A stretch of DNA of 64,000 nucleotides from Balaenoptera acutorostrata (Eukaryota; Chordata; Mammalia; Artiodactyla; Balaenopteridae): positions 3,410,001 to 3,474,000 of the forward strand of contig NC_080075.1 of the NCBI RefSeq assembly GCF_949987535.1, in the 5' to 3' direction. This document shows, one piece after another, positions 37,078 through 48,491 of the stretch. The notes under the pieces are model-generated. The model saw nothing but the letters and a program-made list of their open reading frames with translations. It was not told where the DNA came from and searched no databases. The stretch's first letter is position 1; each line of letters begins with the position of its first letter. Both the position numbers and the translations under genes were made by a program.

Positions 37078-37507
37078 ACTACAGTGGGTCCAATAGTGCC
37101 TCCCCAAATTCATGTCCACTTGGAAGCTATGAATGTGACTTTATTTGGAAATTGAGTCTTGGAAGATGTAATCAAGTTAAAATGAGGTCATACTGGATTA
37201 GAGAGGGCCCTAAATCTAATTTATAGGAAGAGGGAAATTTGGTCACAGACATACAGGGGAGAAGGCCACGTGAAGATGCAGCAGAGACTGGAGTGATGTA
37301 TTTACAGGCTGAGGTACACCAAGGACTTCTGGGCACCCAGAAGCTGAAAGAAAGTATTCTTCCCTAGAGCCTTTGGAGGGAGCACGGCCCTACTAACACC
37401 TTGGTTGTGAACTTCTAGCTTCCAGAATCGTGAGAGCATAAGTTTCTGTTGGTTTAGCCCCCCAGTTTGTGATAATTTGCTATGGCAGTCCTTGCAAACT
37501 AACACAG
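37078..37507 (+). mobile_element. solo LTR, MLT1-like, second subfamily
   Basis: Co-linear with a MaLR LTR from 'gtccaatagtgcctccccaa' through 'tttatttggaaattgagtct', 'agagagggccctaaatctaa', 'ctagagcctttggagggagc', 'tctagcttccagaatcgtga' to 'tgctatggcagtccttgcaa' and 'actaacac'. Almost full length. Confidence 0.85.
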
Positions 37508-38293
37508 TGCTAAGAATAAAACAAACCACAAAGACAAATCATTTATATTTAAAAAATATATATAAAACTTGTTATAAATCAATAGCCTCCCACGTTGTAA
37601 CAATTCCCAAACAACACCATATAAACAAGAACTGAAGTTTAGAAAGATACTAGCAAAACGACAAAAATGCATGCGCATTCCTTTTATATCTGTTGGTTAT
37701 CCACTGTGTGTGAGGTGATACACACTTGTACATTACATTGCAATTTCACATCACTGGGAAGCACTAGACCTAGGTAAATCTGGGAAGTTTTTCTAAGTTC
37801 CTTTTCCTCGAGTGTGGATAGGCTAGACTCTTCTCAATCTCTACTTCTGAGTGGAAGGAGAGTCAAACCTGCATTTGTTAAAGGATTAACCACTGTACCA
37901 GCTGGAGGAGGAGGACCTGTGGATGAAACCACGAAAGAAGAGGCCCCAAGTCTTCATTTCATGTATCAGGTGTCCTCATCAATCTTCAGGTGTTTCCCAT
38001 ACTTTTCTCATTCTCGATGCTAAGAAATCCAAAGTCCAGGGCTTGTTTACCCATCACTAAGGACCTGGTACCCATCATACTGGATGAGGAGCTGGGGATT
38101 CAGGGATGTGGAAGGCAACCTGTCCAGAGAGGATGCCCGGCCCAGAGGAAAAAAGGGACATGAAAATTTTAAAAAAGGAATAGACTATAGAACGTGAAAA
38201 ACAAACAAACCCAGAAAATAGACAGTGATCGTCTCTGCAGGCAGCCTTCCTGCTGGGCGTAGCACATGGGTACCATTGCATCAGGGAAGAGGT
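37508..38293. other. unique sequence
   Basis: No exon or named repeat. Confidence 0.4.
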
Positions 38294-38309
38294 GGGAAGG
38301 ACTTTTAAA

Positions 38310-38383
38310 AAAAATTATTGAAGTAAAGTTGATTTACAATGCTGTGTTAGTTTCAGGTGTACGGCAAAGTGATTCAGTTATGC

Positions 38384-38425
<42 letters not shown>

Positions 38426-38819
38426 ATTCTTTTTCAGATTATTTTCTCATATAGGTTATCAGAGAATATTAAGTAGAGTTCCCTGTGCTATGTGGTACAT
38501 CCTTGTTGGTTACCTGTCTTATATATAGTAGTGTGTGTATTTTCAACCCAAGCTCCTAATTTATCCCTCCCCCCATGTTTCCCCGTTGGTAACCATGTTT
38601 GTTTTCAATATCTGTGAGTCTGTTTCTGTCTTGTAAATAAGTTTGTGTCATTTTTTAAAATTAGATTCCACCTATGAGTGGTATCATGTGATGTTTGTCT
38701 TTGTCTGATTTACTTCACTCAGTATAATCATCTCTACGTCCACCTACATTGCTGCGAAAAGTCCATCGACAGAGGAATGGATAAAGAGGATGAGGTACAT
38801 ACAGTATCCCTCTGCCATA
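38310..38819 (-). mobile_element. LINE-1 insertion with 5' inversion (twin priming)
   Basis: 38310-38755 is an L1 3' end on the minus strand: UTR words 'ttacaatgctgtgttagttt' and 'ccctgtgctatgtggtacat' in plus-strand sense, an (AT)n run at 38386-38422, and the ORF2 tail. At 38756 orientation flips. 'gtccatcgacagaggaatgg' and 'ataaagaggatgaggtacat' are ORF2 in plus sense, from just upstream of the minus part, with about 50 bp lost between. Flanking TSDs 'gggaaggacttttaaa' (38294-38309) and 'gggaagggcttttgaa' (38820-38835), 14 of 16 equal, show both pieces came from one insertion. Confidence 0.92.
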
Positions 38820-38835
38820 GGGAAGGGCTTTTGAA

Positions 38836-39164
38836 GACCAGGAAGTAGTGAGAACAACGTCAGGACATGAGCCTTCACGAAGCGCCTTTGGGAGGGCACC
38901 TGCCCTGCAGAGGGAGGTGGGGATGAGGTTGGTGAGATGAGATGGGGGGTTTATTCTTCACGCTGGATGATAGGGATGAAAGGAGAAATTCAAATGCATT
39001 GTCTTCCAAAGAGGATCTTGCTGCACGTTGAACAGAGGCTTGGAGACAGGGGAGGCAGGAGGACCTCAAGGGAAACTACCTCCTTTGTCTGAAGTTCCCG
39101 AGGTTCAGTTCTGGCATCACGTGGAAGAATGTGGACATTAAGGTAAAAGTTGATTTGTGGCCCA
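38836..39164. other. unique spacer between two L1 insertions
   Basis: No exon or repeat recognised. Confidence 0.4.
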
Positions 39165-39655
39165 TGTCTACATTGGAATATTACTCAGCCATGAAAAGCA
39201 ACGAAATTGTGCCATTTGCAGAGACGTGGATGGACCTAGAGACTGTCCTACAGGGTGAAGTCGGTCAGAAAGAGAAAAAGAAATATTGTCTAATATCACT
39301 TATACGCAGAATCTAGAAAAATGGTACAGATGAACCTATTTGTAAAGCAGAAATAGAGACACAGACGTAGAGAACAAACGTATGGATACCAAGTGTGGGG
39401 AGCAGGTGGTGGGATGAATTGGGAGAGTGGGAATGACATATACACACTACTATGTATAAAATAGATAACTAATGAGAACCTGCTGTAGAGCACAGGGAAC
39501 TCTACTCAACGCTCTGTGGTGACCTACATGGGAAGGAAATCCAAAAAAGAGGGGATATATGCATACGTATGGCTGATTCACTTTGCTGTACAGCAGAAAC
39601 TAACACAACATTGTAAAACAACGATACTCCAATAAAAATTAATAAGAAAATAAAG
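39165..39655 (+). mobile_element. 5'-truncated LINE-1 3' end, relatively intact
   Basis: The forward frame 39131-39316 carries the ORF2 C-terminus ('LEYYSAMKSNEIVPFAETW', 'KKKYCLISLIRRI') up to its natural stop. Then the 3' UTR: 'gtagagcacagggaactcta', 'tcactttgctgtacagcaga', 'actaacacaacattgtaaaa', 'atactccaataaaaattaat', and an A-rich end. Close to consensus, so comparatively young. No clear TSD found. Confidence 0.92.
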
Positions 39656-41290
39656 TCACGTTTATCAGAAGTTTGGTATTTGAGAACAAGCAGGGTAACT
39701 TGGGTGGTACCCGAGCTGCTGGCGTTGCTGTGTCCGTGCCAGACCTTGTTAGTGGTTTCTGTGGTTACTCGCCTAGCCCCCAGCCAAGCCCTGGGAGGTC
39801 GTGGGGCGCCGAGTCCCGTCTCACCCAAGGAGATTTCCAGAGTTCAGTTCACTCGCACTTACAGAATGAAATTCTATTGAGGGAGGCCTGGGAACCTGAA
39901 TTTCTGTAAGCCGTCCAAGGAGAAAGTTCAGGTTTGTAGAGGTTTAAGAATCCGAAGGGAGGCGTGTCGGGGGGATGAGGACAGAGCCGCCTCTGTGTGT
40001 CCCCTGAAGTTTGCATCCTCTTCCTACACTGTGAAATGCCAGGTGAGAGACAAATGATAAATTCATTTCCATTTTTATCCAGGAGGATTTGAATAGGGGG
40101 TTGGGAAGGTGAGAGGGAAATGGGACCCAAAGAAGTTGTAAAGGGGAAAAATCTGTTGAGACAAGAAAAGCAAAGGAGGCAGAGAAATGACATGAATGAG
40201 CGACTGAAGTGAAAGGAGGAGGAATGTCACAGGGCCCCTCAGAGCAGAGAGAGGAGAGATCAAACCCTCAGCGTCCTTGCCTTTCCTTTGTTCCTATGGG
40301 AGCCCTCACACCCTTCTCCATTCCACCTCCTTTACTTAGTGGAAGATGAGGGGGCTGTAGAGAAATTCATACACCAAAGTAAAAGTGAGAAGGGCAGCGG
40401 TCACTCACGAAGGACTTGGGCTTTTTAACTTTGCCCAAAATGACCATGATAAAAATAACCACCTCCCCATCCACCCAAACTGTGAGAGCAAAATACAGAC
40501 TCAACTGGCCACATTTTAATTCCTTTACAGTTCAGCTCACGTGAGAGAATCAGATTCTCCTGTCTGCCTTGAAAAACCTCTTCAGATGATTTTGATTTTT
40601 GATTTTGATGTGTGATCCTCCTTATCAATCCCTGGACCAGATCCTCCCGAGGCCCTTTTATCTCTGACACTCGATTTTTACCAGGTATTCCTGGTACCAA
40701 TGTCCCGTTGTGTGTGGAGGAATTTCATCCTGCTGTAGGAGCTAAAATAGAAGGCTCCAAGGGTTTCCTAATATGCAGATCAATGTTTTCCTGCCACGCA
40801 GGCTGCAACGTGGTTTGTTTTAAGCATGGCCTGATGTCCTGTTAGGCGTGGGCTGTAGCAGGTGGGCACTCTCCAGGACACGGCAGGATGGACGCACTGG
40901 CCTCAGCTCTGGGGAGGAGTACAAGACCTGAAAGCCGTACCACCCCCAGAGAGCTTGGTCTCTGGAGAAATCGAGAATTACAGCTCCCGTTCAAAATAGG
41001 CTTTAGAAAGAAAGTGCTGAGGGAAGCAGGAGTCATTTAGCGTTTGATCAGTGGGGTGAACCGGTACACTGTAGTCCAGGAGGTGTCAGCCAGCCCTGCG
41101 TATGCGGAAAGGACCACACGACGCGCAGAGAAAAGCCGAGAAGGGGGAGTGGGCGCAGGAAGGGGTGCTCTCGCCAGGCGCCCACGGGAGCTGCTGGGAC
41201 AGAGCTGGGGTCTCCGTGGTCCCAGGGCCCTGGGGTGTGGTGAGACGGCCACTAGGAGGGATGGGGGCGGAGGCTCTTCCTTGCTCACGG
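39656..41290. other. unique, GC-richer sequence without a recognised gene
   Basis: Many overlapping short frames on both strands but none with a known domain. CpG density rises from about 41085, near the next LTR. Confidence 0.4.
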
Positions 41291-41293
41291 CTG

Positions 41294-41632
41294 CTGCTAT
41301 GGCCTGAATGTGTGTCCCCCAAGTCCGCATGCTGAAATTGAATCACCAGCGTGATGTCTTAGGAGGTGGGGCCTCCGGGGGGTGATGAGATCAGGAGGGC
41401 AGAGCCTTCGTGAGGGGGATTCGTGCCCTCATAAGAGACCCCGCCAAGCCGGTGTATCCCTTCCACCAGTGCGGACACAGGGGGAGACGGCCGTCTATGG
41501 ACCAGGAAGCAGGCTCTCACCAGACACTGGATCTTGGACTCCCAGCCTCCAGGACAGTCAAAAATGTGTGTGTTGTTTATAAGCCACTGAGTTTATGGGA
41601 TTTTTGTTATAGCAGCCAGGACAAACTAAGAC
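41294..41632 (+). mobile_element. solo LTR, MLT1A-like, CpG-rich
   Basis: Full motif series: 'tgctatggcctgaatgtgtg', 'cttaggaggtggggcctccg', 'gattcgtgccctcataagag', 'ggactcccagcctccaggac', 'gtttataagccactgagttt', 'ttgttatagcagccaggaca', 'aactaagac'. Retains more CpGs than the sibling copies. Confidence 0.9.
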
Positions 41633-41804
41633 CGGGACCAGGAGAAGCCACTTCTCCTTACACGTGACCCAACTACTTCTCTCTCTGAGGTTCGCCAAAG
41701 ACACTGTCACCCTGGCCTTATGTGTAGAAAAAGGAAGCGGTTTGGCAGGGATGACCCCTGCCAAAACGGTCTCACGTGCTTTCTGCTGGCCTGAGCTTGG
41801 GAGG

Positions 41805-41880
41805 TGTGTGCACGTGTGCACGTGTGCAGGTTTGCATGTGTGTGTCCGTGTGCACTTGCTGTGTTTGTGTGTGTGTGGCC
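41805..41880. repeat. degenerate (TG)n
   Basis: GTGTGCA/CGTGTG alternation of about 75 bp. Confidence 0.85.
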
Positions 41881-41944
41881 GGCCAGGCAGCCCAGGCCCA
41901 GTGCCCACCATGTGCTCGATCCCCCTGGAAAGTTGCCCTCTGGC

Positions 41945-42160
41945 TCTGTCAGCTTGGCCACCGTAACAGAATCCCACCGATGGGGCTTGCACAGCAGAGA
42001 TGCACTTCTCATAGTTCTGGAGGCCGCAGGTCCAAGATCAAGGTGTCTGGTGAGTCCCTCCCTGTGGGACGGGTGGTGGCCTTCCCCATGGGTCCTCCCC
42101 TGGCCTGACCACCACATGCCTGTCCTCTGCCAACCTGATCCAGTCCTCTAGGGGATGACT
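41945..42160 (-). mobile_element. partial MLT1-like LTR, reverse orientation
   Basis: 'tgtcagcttggccaccgtaa', 'cagaatcccaccgatggggc', 'tctcatagttctggaggccg' and 'caggtccaagatcaaggtgt' match the 3' half of the LTR in reverse. Confidence 0.8.
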
Positions 42161-43409
42161 CTGAACTCGCCTTGTAGGAAGCGCACGCGTGCTAAAAGCA
42201 TTTGTTCGGCATGTAGGTGTCCATCAGAAAACAGCTTCAAACCCGGCACTTAGGCTCTGAACCAAGTCTCACTGCACTCATTTCCCGTCCCCGGGGAACA
42301 AGGGCGAACAACTTCACTACCACGCACACTAAAGGGGAGGTGCTATAAAATGCAAATTACACTGTTGCTCGCCTACTCACCTGCGCCCCTCACTGGAGCA
42401 CTTTGCTTCAAAGTGCTTTTAATCTTCTTAAGTGTAAGGCCAGGTCTGGCTTGCCCACGAGGATGAGGAATGGGGTACCATAAAGAGATGAGCCCCACAG
42501 ATGGTTTATTTTTCTTATTGCACCATTACTTTTGACCTCTTTCCTCATCCAACCTTTGACAAAAACTACTGATGTGCAGCAAAACTGACTCATTTGAGTC
42601 TCATCTTTATTTTTCATGCTTAGTCTTTTGCGGAGGGGCTAACGGGGACTCAGTCGCCCCGAAGGTGGGCAGTGTCAGGGGGCTTACGGAGACCGAAGGA
42701 GCCTGCAGCGTCCGTCCCGACATGATCAAGACATTTTCTAAGTTCTCTTTATTTTTAAGGAGATAATCACAGTGATATAGAAAGGGCTGCTGGTGTGAGT
42801 GTTTACATTCTGTCATCGTTTGTCGTGTTAGATTGCATTTTCCTGCTGATGCCGTCGGACCACTGAACTCAAAGAAGAGCCCCCAGGATGGACAGCTCCC
42901 GTTTGGTCCAGTTCAGAGTCCCCCCCAGAACCCTTTATACACATTTGTCCATTGGGGGCTTCCTGCTTCAGGCTTTCAGTAATACTCTAACTCAGGGCTT
43001 TTACAGACATGTCACCGGTTTCCCACCAGTTTCCGCATTTCTAAATTGGGTAGGGTCCCCCAACACTCAGGAGGAGGTGTGGCTAAGAGACAGGCGAGGA
43101 AGGGTTGTAGCTGGCATGGGACCCAGCCCCATGCCCGGCGTCTGAGCACCCATCCGACATTACCACCCATCTCCTTACCTTGAGCTGTCTCCCTCCTGAC
43201 ATTTAGAACCGAGAAACCTCAGCTTCTGATTGTTTCAAACGGCAACAGCTACTTAACTGGTTCCATTTCTTTATCTCTCCTGAAGACATTCATAGAATAA
43301 AACAAAAGGCCCATTGAACTTAATTAGCTTTGGGGGGATCCCAACTCTTAAGGGATTCAAGCAGTTTAGGGCCATCAACTCCTTGGTTCAAGACCTTTTC
43401 ATCTGAGAG
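42161..43409. other. unique sequence
   Basis: No exon or repeat recognised. Confidence 0.4.
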
Positions 43410-43417
43410 ATGTAAAT

Positions 43418-43691
43418 CAGTGGTCCCCAACCTTTTTGGCACCGGGGGCTGGTTTTGTGGAAGACAATTCTTCCATGGATGGGCGGGAGATGCTTCAGAT
43501 GGTAATGTGAGCGATGGGGGGGGATGGTTCAGGCGGTGATGCCAGCGATGTGGAATGATGGGGAGCGGTGGGGAGGGGCAGATGAAGCTTTGCTCGCCAC
43601 CCCGCCGCTCACCTCCTGCTGTGCAGCCAGGTTCCTAACAGACCAGTACCAGGCCCTGTACTGGTCCGCAGCCCGGGGTTCGGGACCCCTG
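43418..43691 (+). mobile_element. hAT-superfamily DNA transposon, complete non-autonomous copy
   Basis: Terminal inverted repeats 'cagtggtccccaacc' at the left and 'gggttcgggacccctg' at the right. Contains 'gctggttttgtggaagacaa' and 'gccgctcacctcctgctgtg'. Eight-bp TSDs 'atgtaaat' (43410-43417) and 'atgtgaat' (43692-43699) differ at one base, as expected for hAT. The interior carries GATGG/GGCGG-rich duplicated material. No transposase frame. Confidence 0.92.
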
Positions 43692-43699
43692 ATGTGAAT

Positions 43700-44919
43700 C
43701 ATCGCCCTTGATTTAATGTCGTGAGCACTTCTGGGGTAGAGTGATAAAGTGGCACTCAAAGTCCTGGATAAAGGATCTTACAAACGGAAGCAATATTCTA
43801 GCAGGATTTCTAGGAGGAGGGCAGATATCTAGAGGTCAGTCTTCTGGAAAAAAAAAAGGGAAGACAAGCTGAGAAAATGGCAGCAGAACCTTTGTTAATG
43901 AGCTTCCAGACCAGCAGGAAACTCGTGCTGGGGAACTGATGTCCCACCATCGTGCCCACTGGCTGATGGCTGGCTGCACCCAGTGAAGGGCTGCAGGTTG
44001 GCGCAGGTGACGTTCATCCAGGGTTTGTCCTGAGCACCAGCCGGGGCGCCTATAGCCTTAGCAGGGCACGTGAGAGGGCATCTTTCTGCTAATCTCTCCA
44101 AGCATGAGTCCACTCCACGGAGAAGTGCCTCTTTCCACCTCCTAGGTCTACCTGAGCGGCTGCACGTGTAAATAGAATGGCTATTTTTGTTAAACAGAGC
44201 TTAACTATTTCTGAAACAGCCATTTATTTGTGAAGACTATTTTATGTTAATTTAATTATAAGAAAATTGAAAAGTGTAATACATAGCTAAGCCCTTAAGG
44301 CCAGTTAATCTATTTGGATTGTAACAAATATAATTTTTATTAGCTCAGCCTATTTGGATGGTAACGAGTATAACCTTTCCATAGACATTACAGACTCTGA
44401 GTTATGGTCTATTTTTATGTAAAACCATCCTTGAGTAGAACAAAAGGGAGTTCTTTTATCTGTCATTGTGTTATGGAATCATTATATTAATGAAAGTAGA
44501 AGCTGAGCCATCCCTATTATCTTAGAGTGGAGCTCAAGTCTTCCCTAGGTGTGATTGGAAAAAAAAAAAACAAAAACCCAAGCAGTTATTAGAAAAACGA
44601 TCAGCCTTATAGAGAGGCAAGATATATTCTGAAACCTCCTTTGGGTAAACTATGTTGATTTTTAAGAGGAAGAGTTGATCATTTTTCCAGACAATTAGAC
44701 TATCTATCCAGAACCTCAGCTATGTTGGAACCCAGATGAGAACTTGGAGAGAAGCAAAAGAAGACCCCAAGAGGCCAAAAAGGGTGTCAGAACGTCTGAG
44801 TGCCATAGAAGTTCTTTTCTTTCATAGAGTCTCCTATTGTACGTGGGTTCCCAGCCCGGGACAGACAACCAACAGGGCAACCACTGGGGTAAGATTTCCA
44901 TCCTGAATGCATTCAGCAG
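43700..44919. other. unique sequence including a candidate conserved element
   Basis: 44160-44560 is AT-rich, repeat-free and dense in TTAACTATTTC, GTTAATTTAATTATAAG and two similar 'ctatttggattgtaacaaat' / 'ctatttggatggtaacgagt' blocks (about 44310 and 44349). The rest shows nothing assignable. Confidence 0.4.
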
Positions 44920-44924
44920 AGTCA

Positions 44925-45110
44925 AGAGCACAGAGTCTGGAGCCAGACAGGCTGTGCTCCAATCCTAGCTCCGCCGTTTACTTCCTGGGAGACCCATGCG
45001 CCTCAGTTTCCCTTTCCGTAAAGTGGGGATGACAGTTGAGCTGTGTGAAGACATGGAAGAGTTAATCCATGTTAAACATTGAGCAGCTCCAGCATGCAGA
45101 GAGCCCAATA
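44925..45110 (+). repeat. MIR SINE
   Basis: 'gagcacagagtctggagcca', 'gacaggctgtgctccaatcc', 'tagctccgccgtttacttcc', 'cctcagtttccctttccgta' in order. This is the tRNA-related head and core of MIR. Confidence 0.92.
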
Positions 45111-45180
45111 TGCGCACTGACAGTACGTTATCACCGTGTAAACGAAGGCAGCATTATTGTTTCCCTTTTTCCAAAACGCC

Positions 45181-45535
45181 TTTTTTTTTTTATTGGGTAT
45201 TGGGGTATAGTTGCTTTACAATGTTGTCTTAGTTTCTGCTGTACGAAACAGCAAGTGAATCAGCTATATGTGCTGATGTATGTATATATGTATATATATA
45301 TACATATATCCCCTCCCTCTTGGACCCCCTCACCATCCTACCCATTCCATCACCACAGAGCACCGAGCTGAGCTCCCTGCGCTACACAGCAGGTTCCCAC
45401 TGGCTATCTGTTTTACACGTGGTAGTGTATATATGTCAATCCCAATCTCCCAATTCATCCCACCCCCCCTTCTCCCGTCCCGCGTTCACAAGTCCGTTCT
45501 CTACATCTGTAAATCTACTCCTTATTTTACAGGCC
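45181..45535 (-). mobile_element. LINE-1 3' UTR, different subfamily
   Basis: Plus strand shows poly-T, then 'attggggtatagttgcttta', 'caatgttgtcttagtttctg', and 'ccctccctcttggaccccct', the last a UTR variant not present in the other L1 ends here. A TA/TATG microsatellite lies inside (45279-45309). No ORF2 remains. Confidence 0.9.
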
Positions 45536-45689
45536 CTGGTGCCCACAGGGCCTGACAACGTTGCACATTTTTGAACCTTTCTTCAGCATCAATTTTTGAA
45601 CGGATATGCTAAAAACAGTTTTGAAATGTACACATTTAAAAAAGTTAATGTAAATTTTGGGAGAATTTCAGTATATTAAGCCATGGTGC

Positions 45690-46025
45690 TTAACGGAGAC
45701 CCACTGTGTGTCAGGCCTGGAGCTAAGTACTTCTGATATGAGTCGAACATATTGTATTTTATGCCAACTGGGAAGCCTTTGAGGGCGAAAGCAAGTCTGT
45801 GGATAATTACCCCTGGACTCCTGAGGCTAACCAGGACAGGCACCACGTTAAATTCTCACCATGGCTCCTCTGAAAGGCAGGCAGTACCATGTCCGTTTTG
45901 CAGATGAGAAAACACGGGCTTAGAGGAAACATGCTGTGCTTAGCTAGAATGTGACAGAGCCAGAATTCCAGTACAAGTTCACTCTACTTCAATACACTTG
46001 CCATTAACCGCTGGACTACACTGCC
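45690..46025 (-). repeat. MIR, reverse, apparently split
   Basis: 'ttttgcagatgagaaaacac', 'aatgtgacagagccagaatt' and 'ccattaaccgctggactaca' match MIR reversed. A second MIR-like piece near 45700 ('cactgtgtgtcaggcctgga') is about 100 bp away, so the copy is interrupted or two copies lie side by side. Confidence 0.7.
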
Positions 46026-46026
46026 C

Positions 46027-46380
46027 GTCTTAGTCAGCTCGGGCTGCTGTAAACAGAATACCACCGACTGGGGTGCTTAAACAACAGAAATTTATTTCTC
46101 ATGGTTCTGGAGCCCTTGAAGGCCAAGATCGAGGCACCAGGCTATTTGGTTCCTGGTGAGGGCGTTCTCTTTGGTTTGCAGACAGCCACCTCTCCCTTTC
46201 TCCTCGCATAGGAGAGAGGGGATGATCTCTCTCTCATAGGGCACTAATCCCCTTGATGAGGGCTCCACCCCATGACCTAATCACCTCCCAAAGGCCCCAC
46301 CTCCAAACACCAGTACTTTGGGGATTCAGTCTTCCACATTTGAATTTTGGGAGGACACAAACATTCAGTCTGTAGTTCTG
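46027..46380 (-). mobile_element. solo LTR, MLT1-like, reverse orientation
   Basis: 'gtcttagtcagctcgggctg', 'ttaaacaacagaaatttatt', 'tctcatggttctggagccct', 'cctaatcacctcccaaaggc', 'gggaggacacaaacattcag', 'tctgtag' form the complete reverse series. The 61-codon minus frame within is incidental. Confidence 0.9.
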
Positions 46381-47009
46381 CCCTTCATCTCTAGCTAAGA
46401 ATCTCTTTGACTTATTCATAGCTTTAATTGAGACTAAAATAGCTGCTCACTTATTTGGTCTCTTCCTTGAAGTCTAATAGTCCAGAATGTTTAAGTTAAG
46501 GTGTCTCCACTGAGGGAAATGTGATTTTTCTTGGTTCATAAAAATGTTGCCTTAGAATTTCACTAAATATAACTTCAAAAGGACTTTATATGATTCTAGA
46601 AAACCTTGCTTATTTGAGTGAAACCTGAGTTACTTGAATCAGCAGGTCATTTTTTCCATTCCTCCTCGTTTTAGAAGGAACTGAAGGACATAAATGTTCT
46701 TTGGTGCACATTCTCGGGCCAACGCCATGTCTTGTTCCTGGGTTTCCCTGGTGTTATCCACTCTCTTGGGTGGTAGAAATTGGGGCCACCTGTTCTGAGC
46801 TAGATTCGTTGATTCATACATCCACATACTCATTTATTTGACAAGCAGTTTTTTGAGTTCCTATTTGATGCCAAATTCCATACCAGGATCTGAAGATGCA
46901 CTGGTGAGCAAAATCAGCCTAGGGGGTCTCTCCTCATTCCATTAGCTGTTCAATTAGGGACCAAATGTTTTCTGAATCTCCTAGACAGAGAGTGGACTGG
47001 ACCAGTGAC
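46381..47009. other. unique sequence
   Basis: No exon. 46818-46925 resembles the beginning of the ancient repeat seen at 13.7 kb ('catactcatttatttgacaa'). Confidence 0.4.
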
Positions 47010-47112
47010 CAGGGTGACCAACCATCCCAGTTTGTCCAGGACTGAGGGGTTCCCCAGGGGGAATTTCCAGGGCTTTCCAGACCTGCTAAAACTGGGAAAG
47101 CCCAGAGCAAAC
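47010..47112. repeat. palindromic DNA-transposon-like fragment
   Basis: 'gggtgaccaaccatcccagt' and 'ttgtccaggactgagggg' on the left face 'ctaaaactgggaaagcccag' on the right, an imperfect inverted pairing typical of short MER-type elements. Confidence 0.5.
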
Positions 47113-47449
47113 GGTTATTGGGCTTGGAGGTCCCATTCTCTGGAAGGGGACTCGATTAGAGTCAATTTCCAGTTTAGGTCATACCCGTTGGATGCTTCTC
47201 TTGGGCATCCTGGGAATGCTTGGGAAGAAGAATCTTCCAGGCTGTTGACTTGCCCAGTTCTTGGCTTGAAGGTAGTGTTAGGAAGGGGGAAACCCCCAGT
47301 GGACCTCCACACCCACAGCTGTGCTGGACCCCAGGGCCTGTAGCCAGCACTGCCCCCTGGCCAATGACCTCCTGGGCACAGGGGCATTTGCCAACCCCCC
47401 TCTGAGCCTGTTGGACATGAGTGGCCGCAGAGGCTGCAGTGGGGCGGGA
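47113..47449. other. unique sequence
   Basis: Overlapping frames without a known domain. Confidence 0.4.
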
Positions 47450-47620
47450 GAGGCTCTGGAGGTAGATTGCTGGGTTTGAAGCCCTGCTCCTCCCTTTCTA
47501 ATCATGGGCAAGTTATTTCACTTTCCTAAAATCTGAAAGATGAGAGTAGTAACAGCACGGTAACCATGTGTACTAAGTGGGTAGACAGAGCACAGTGTCT
47601 GACTCCCAGGAAAGGAATAA
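47450..47620 (+). repeat. MIR SINE
   Basis: 'gggtttgaagccctgctcct', 'atgggcaagttatttcactt', 'cctaaaatctgaaagatgag' and 'agcacagtgtctgactccca' in order. Confidence 0.8.
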
Positions 47621-47985
47621 CGCTAGCCTGTTAGAACATTCCTGGCATATGGAAAGGGGCCAGGGTGCCATGGAACAAGCACAGACACGGTATGAGAGAC
47701 ACAAAGCTGCCTTTCCTCAGCCCCCTCCTAAGCAAGGGGGGGGGGGTCTGGAAATGGCCAGGCCTCCCTGCCTCTTCCACCTGGTGTGGAGGCTGCACCA
47801 GCCCAGAGGCTGAGCCCAGGCTGGGCCGCCCTGGAGACAGACCCAGGGTCCTGGCTGACACAGCCCTCAGCCCCCCGCAGGTGACCAAGGAGACTCGTGG
47901 GGACTCAGGTGAGACCAACAGAGCTACCCAGAAAACCACAGGGTTGTGAGAAATTACACATTGTTCGTCAGCACTCAGTTTCGAC
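47621..47985. other. GC-rich unique sequence
   Basis: G11 run at about 47739-47749. Frames on both strands but no recognised gene. Confidence 0.4.
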
Positions 47986-47989
47986 GTGG

Positions 47990-48172
47990 TGTGTTACATT
48001 TCTATTCTGTGCCAGGCATTTAAATCCTCATAAAAACAAAGAAAGGGGATATCCTTAGCCCCATTTTACAGACCAGGAAGTGGGCTCAGAAACACGAGCA
48101 TCTTGTCCCAGATGTCACTCCTGGTCAGTGGCTCCTTTAAGTCAGGACTGCCTGACTCTAAACTAGGGATTT
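47990..48172 (-). repeat. MIR SINE, reverse
   Basis: 'tattctgtgccaggcattta', 'ccccattttacagaccagga', 'tcactcctggtcagtggctc', 'cttta', 'agtcaggactgcctgactct' match MIR reversed. Confidence 0.88.
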
Positions 48173-48491
48173 ATGTTATCTTCCAGGTTCTTCAGAACAT
48201 TACCGTGTTTTGACTTAAAAAAAAATCTCCTGTAGGTCAAACCTATTTGTATCTTGATGAATGTAATCTTTTCCTTCTGAGGGTATCCAAGCAATTTAAA
48301 GATAATTTCTCAGTCGTAATCCTGGTTAAGATGGGGAGAAGCAATTATTTCTCCACAGAAGTCAACAGGATGTTTAAAAAATTCACTGCCAAGTGGATAA
48401 AAGCTGTCTTTACAAGAACCTGTAGAGAAGGCACAGGGTGGGGACCTGCCCAGAAAGATGGGCACCCTTAGTGTGCTGGCTTTGTACTGGC
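48173..48491. other. unique sequence
   Basis: No gene recognised. A 74-codon frame (48247-48471) has no known domain. Confidence 0.4.

Noticed and set aside
38756..39655. One continuous plus-strand L1 split by a 350-bp insert
   Set aside because: The consensus positions of the two pieces are nearly adjacent, but the TSD at 38294/38820 encloses the first piece together with the minus-strand L1, so it belongs to that insertion.
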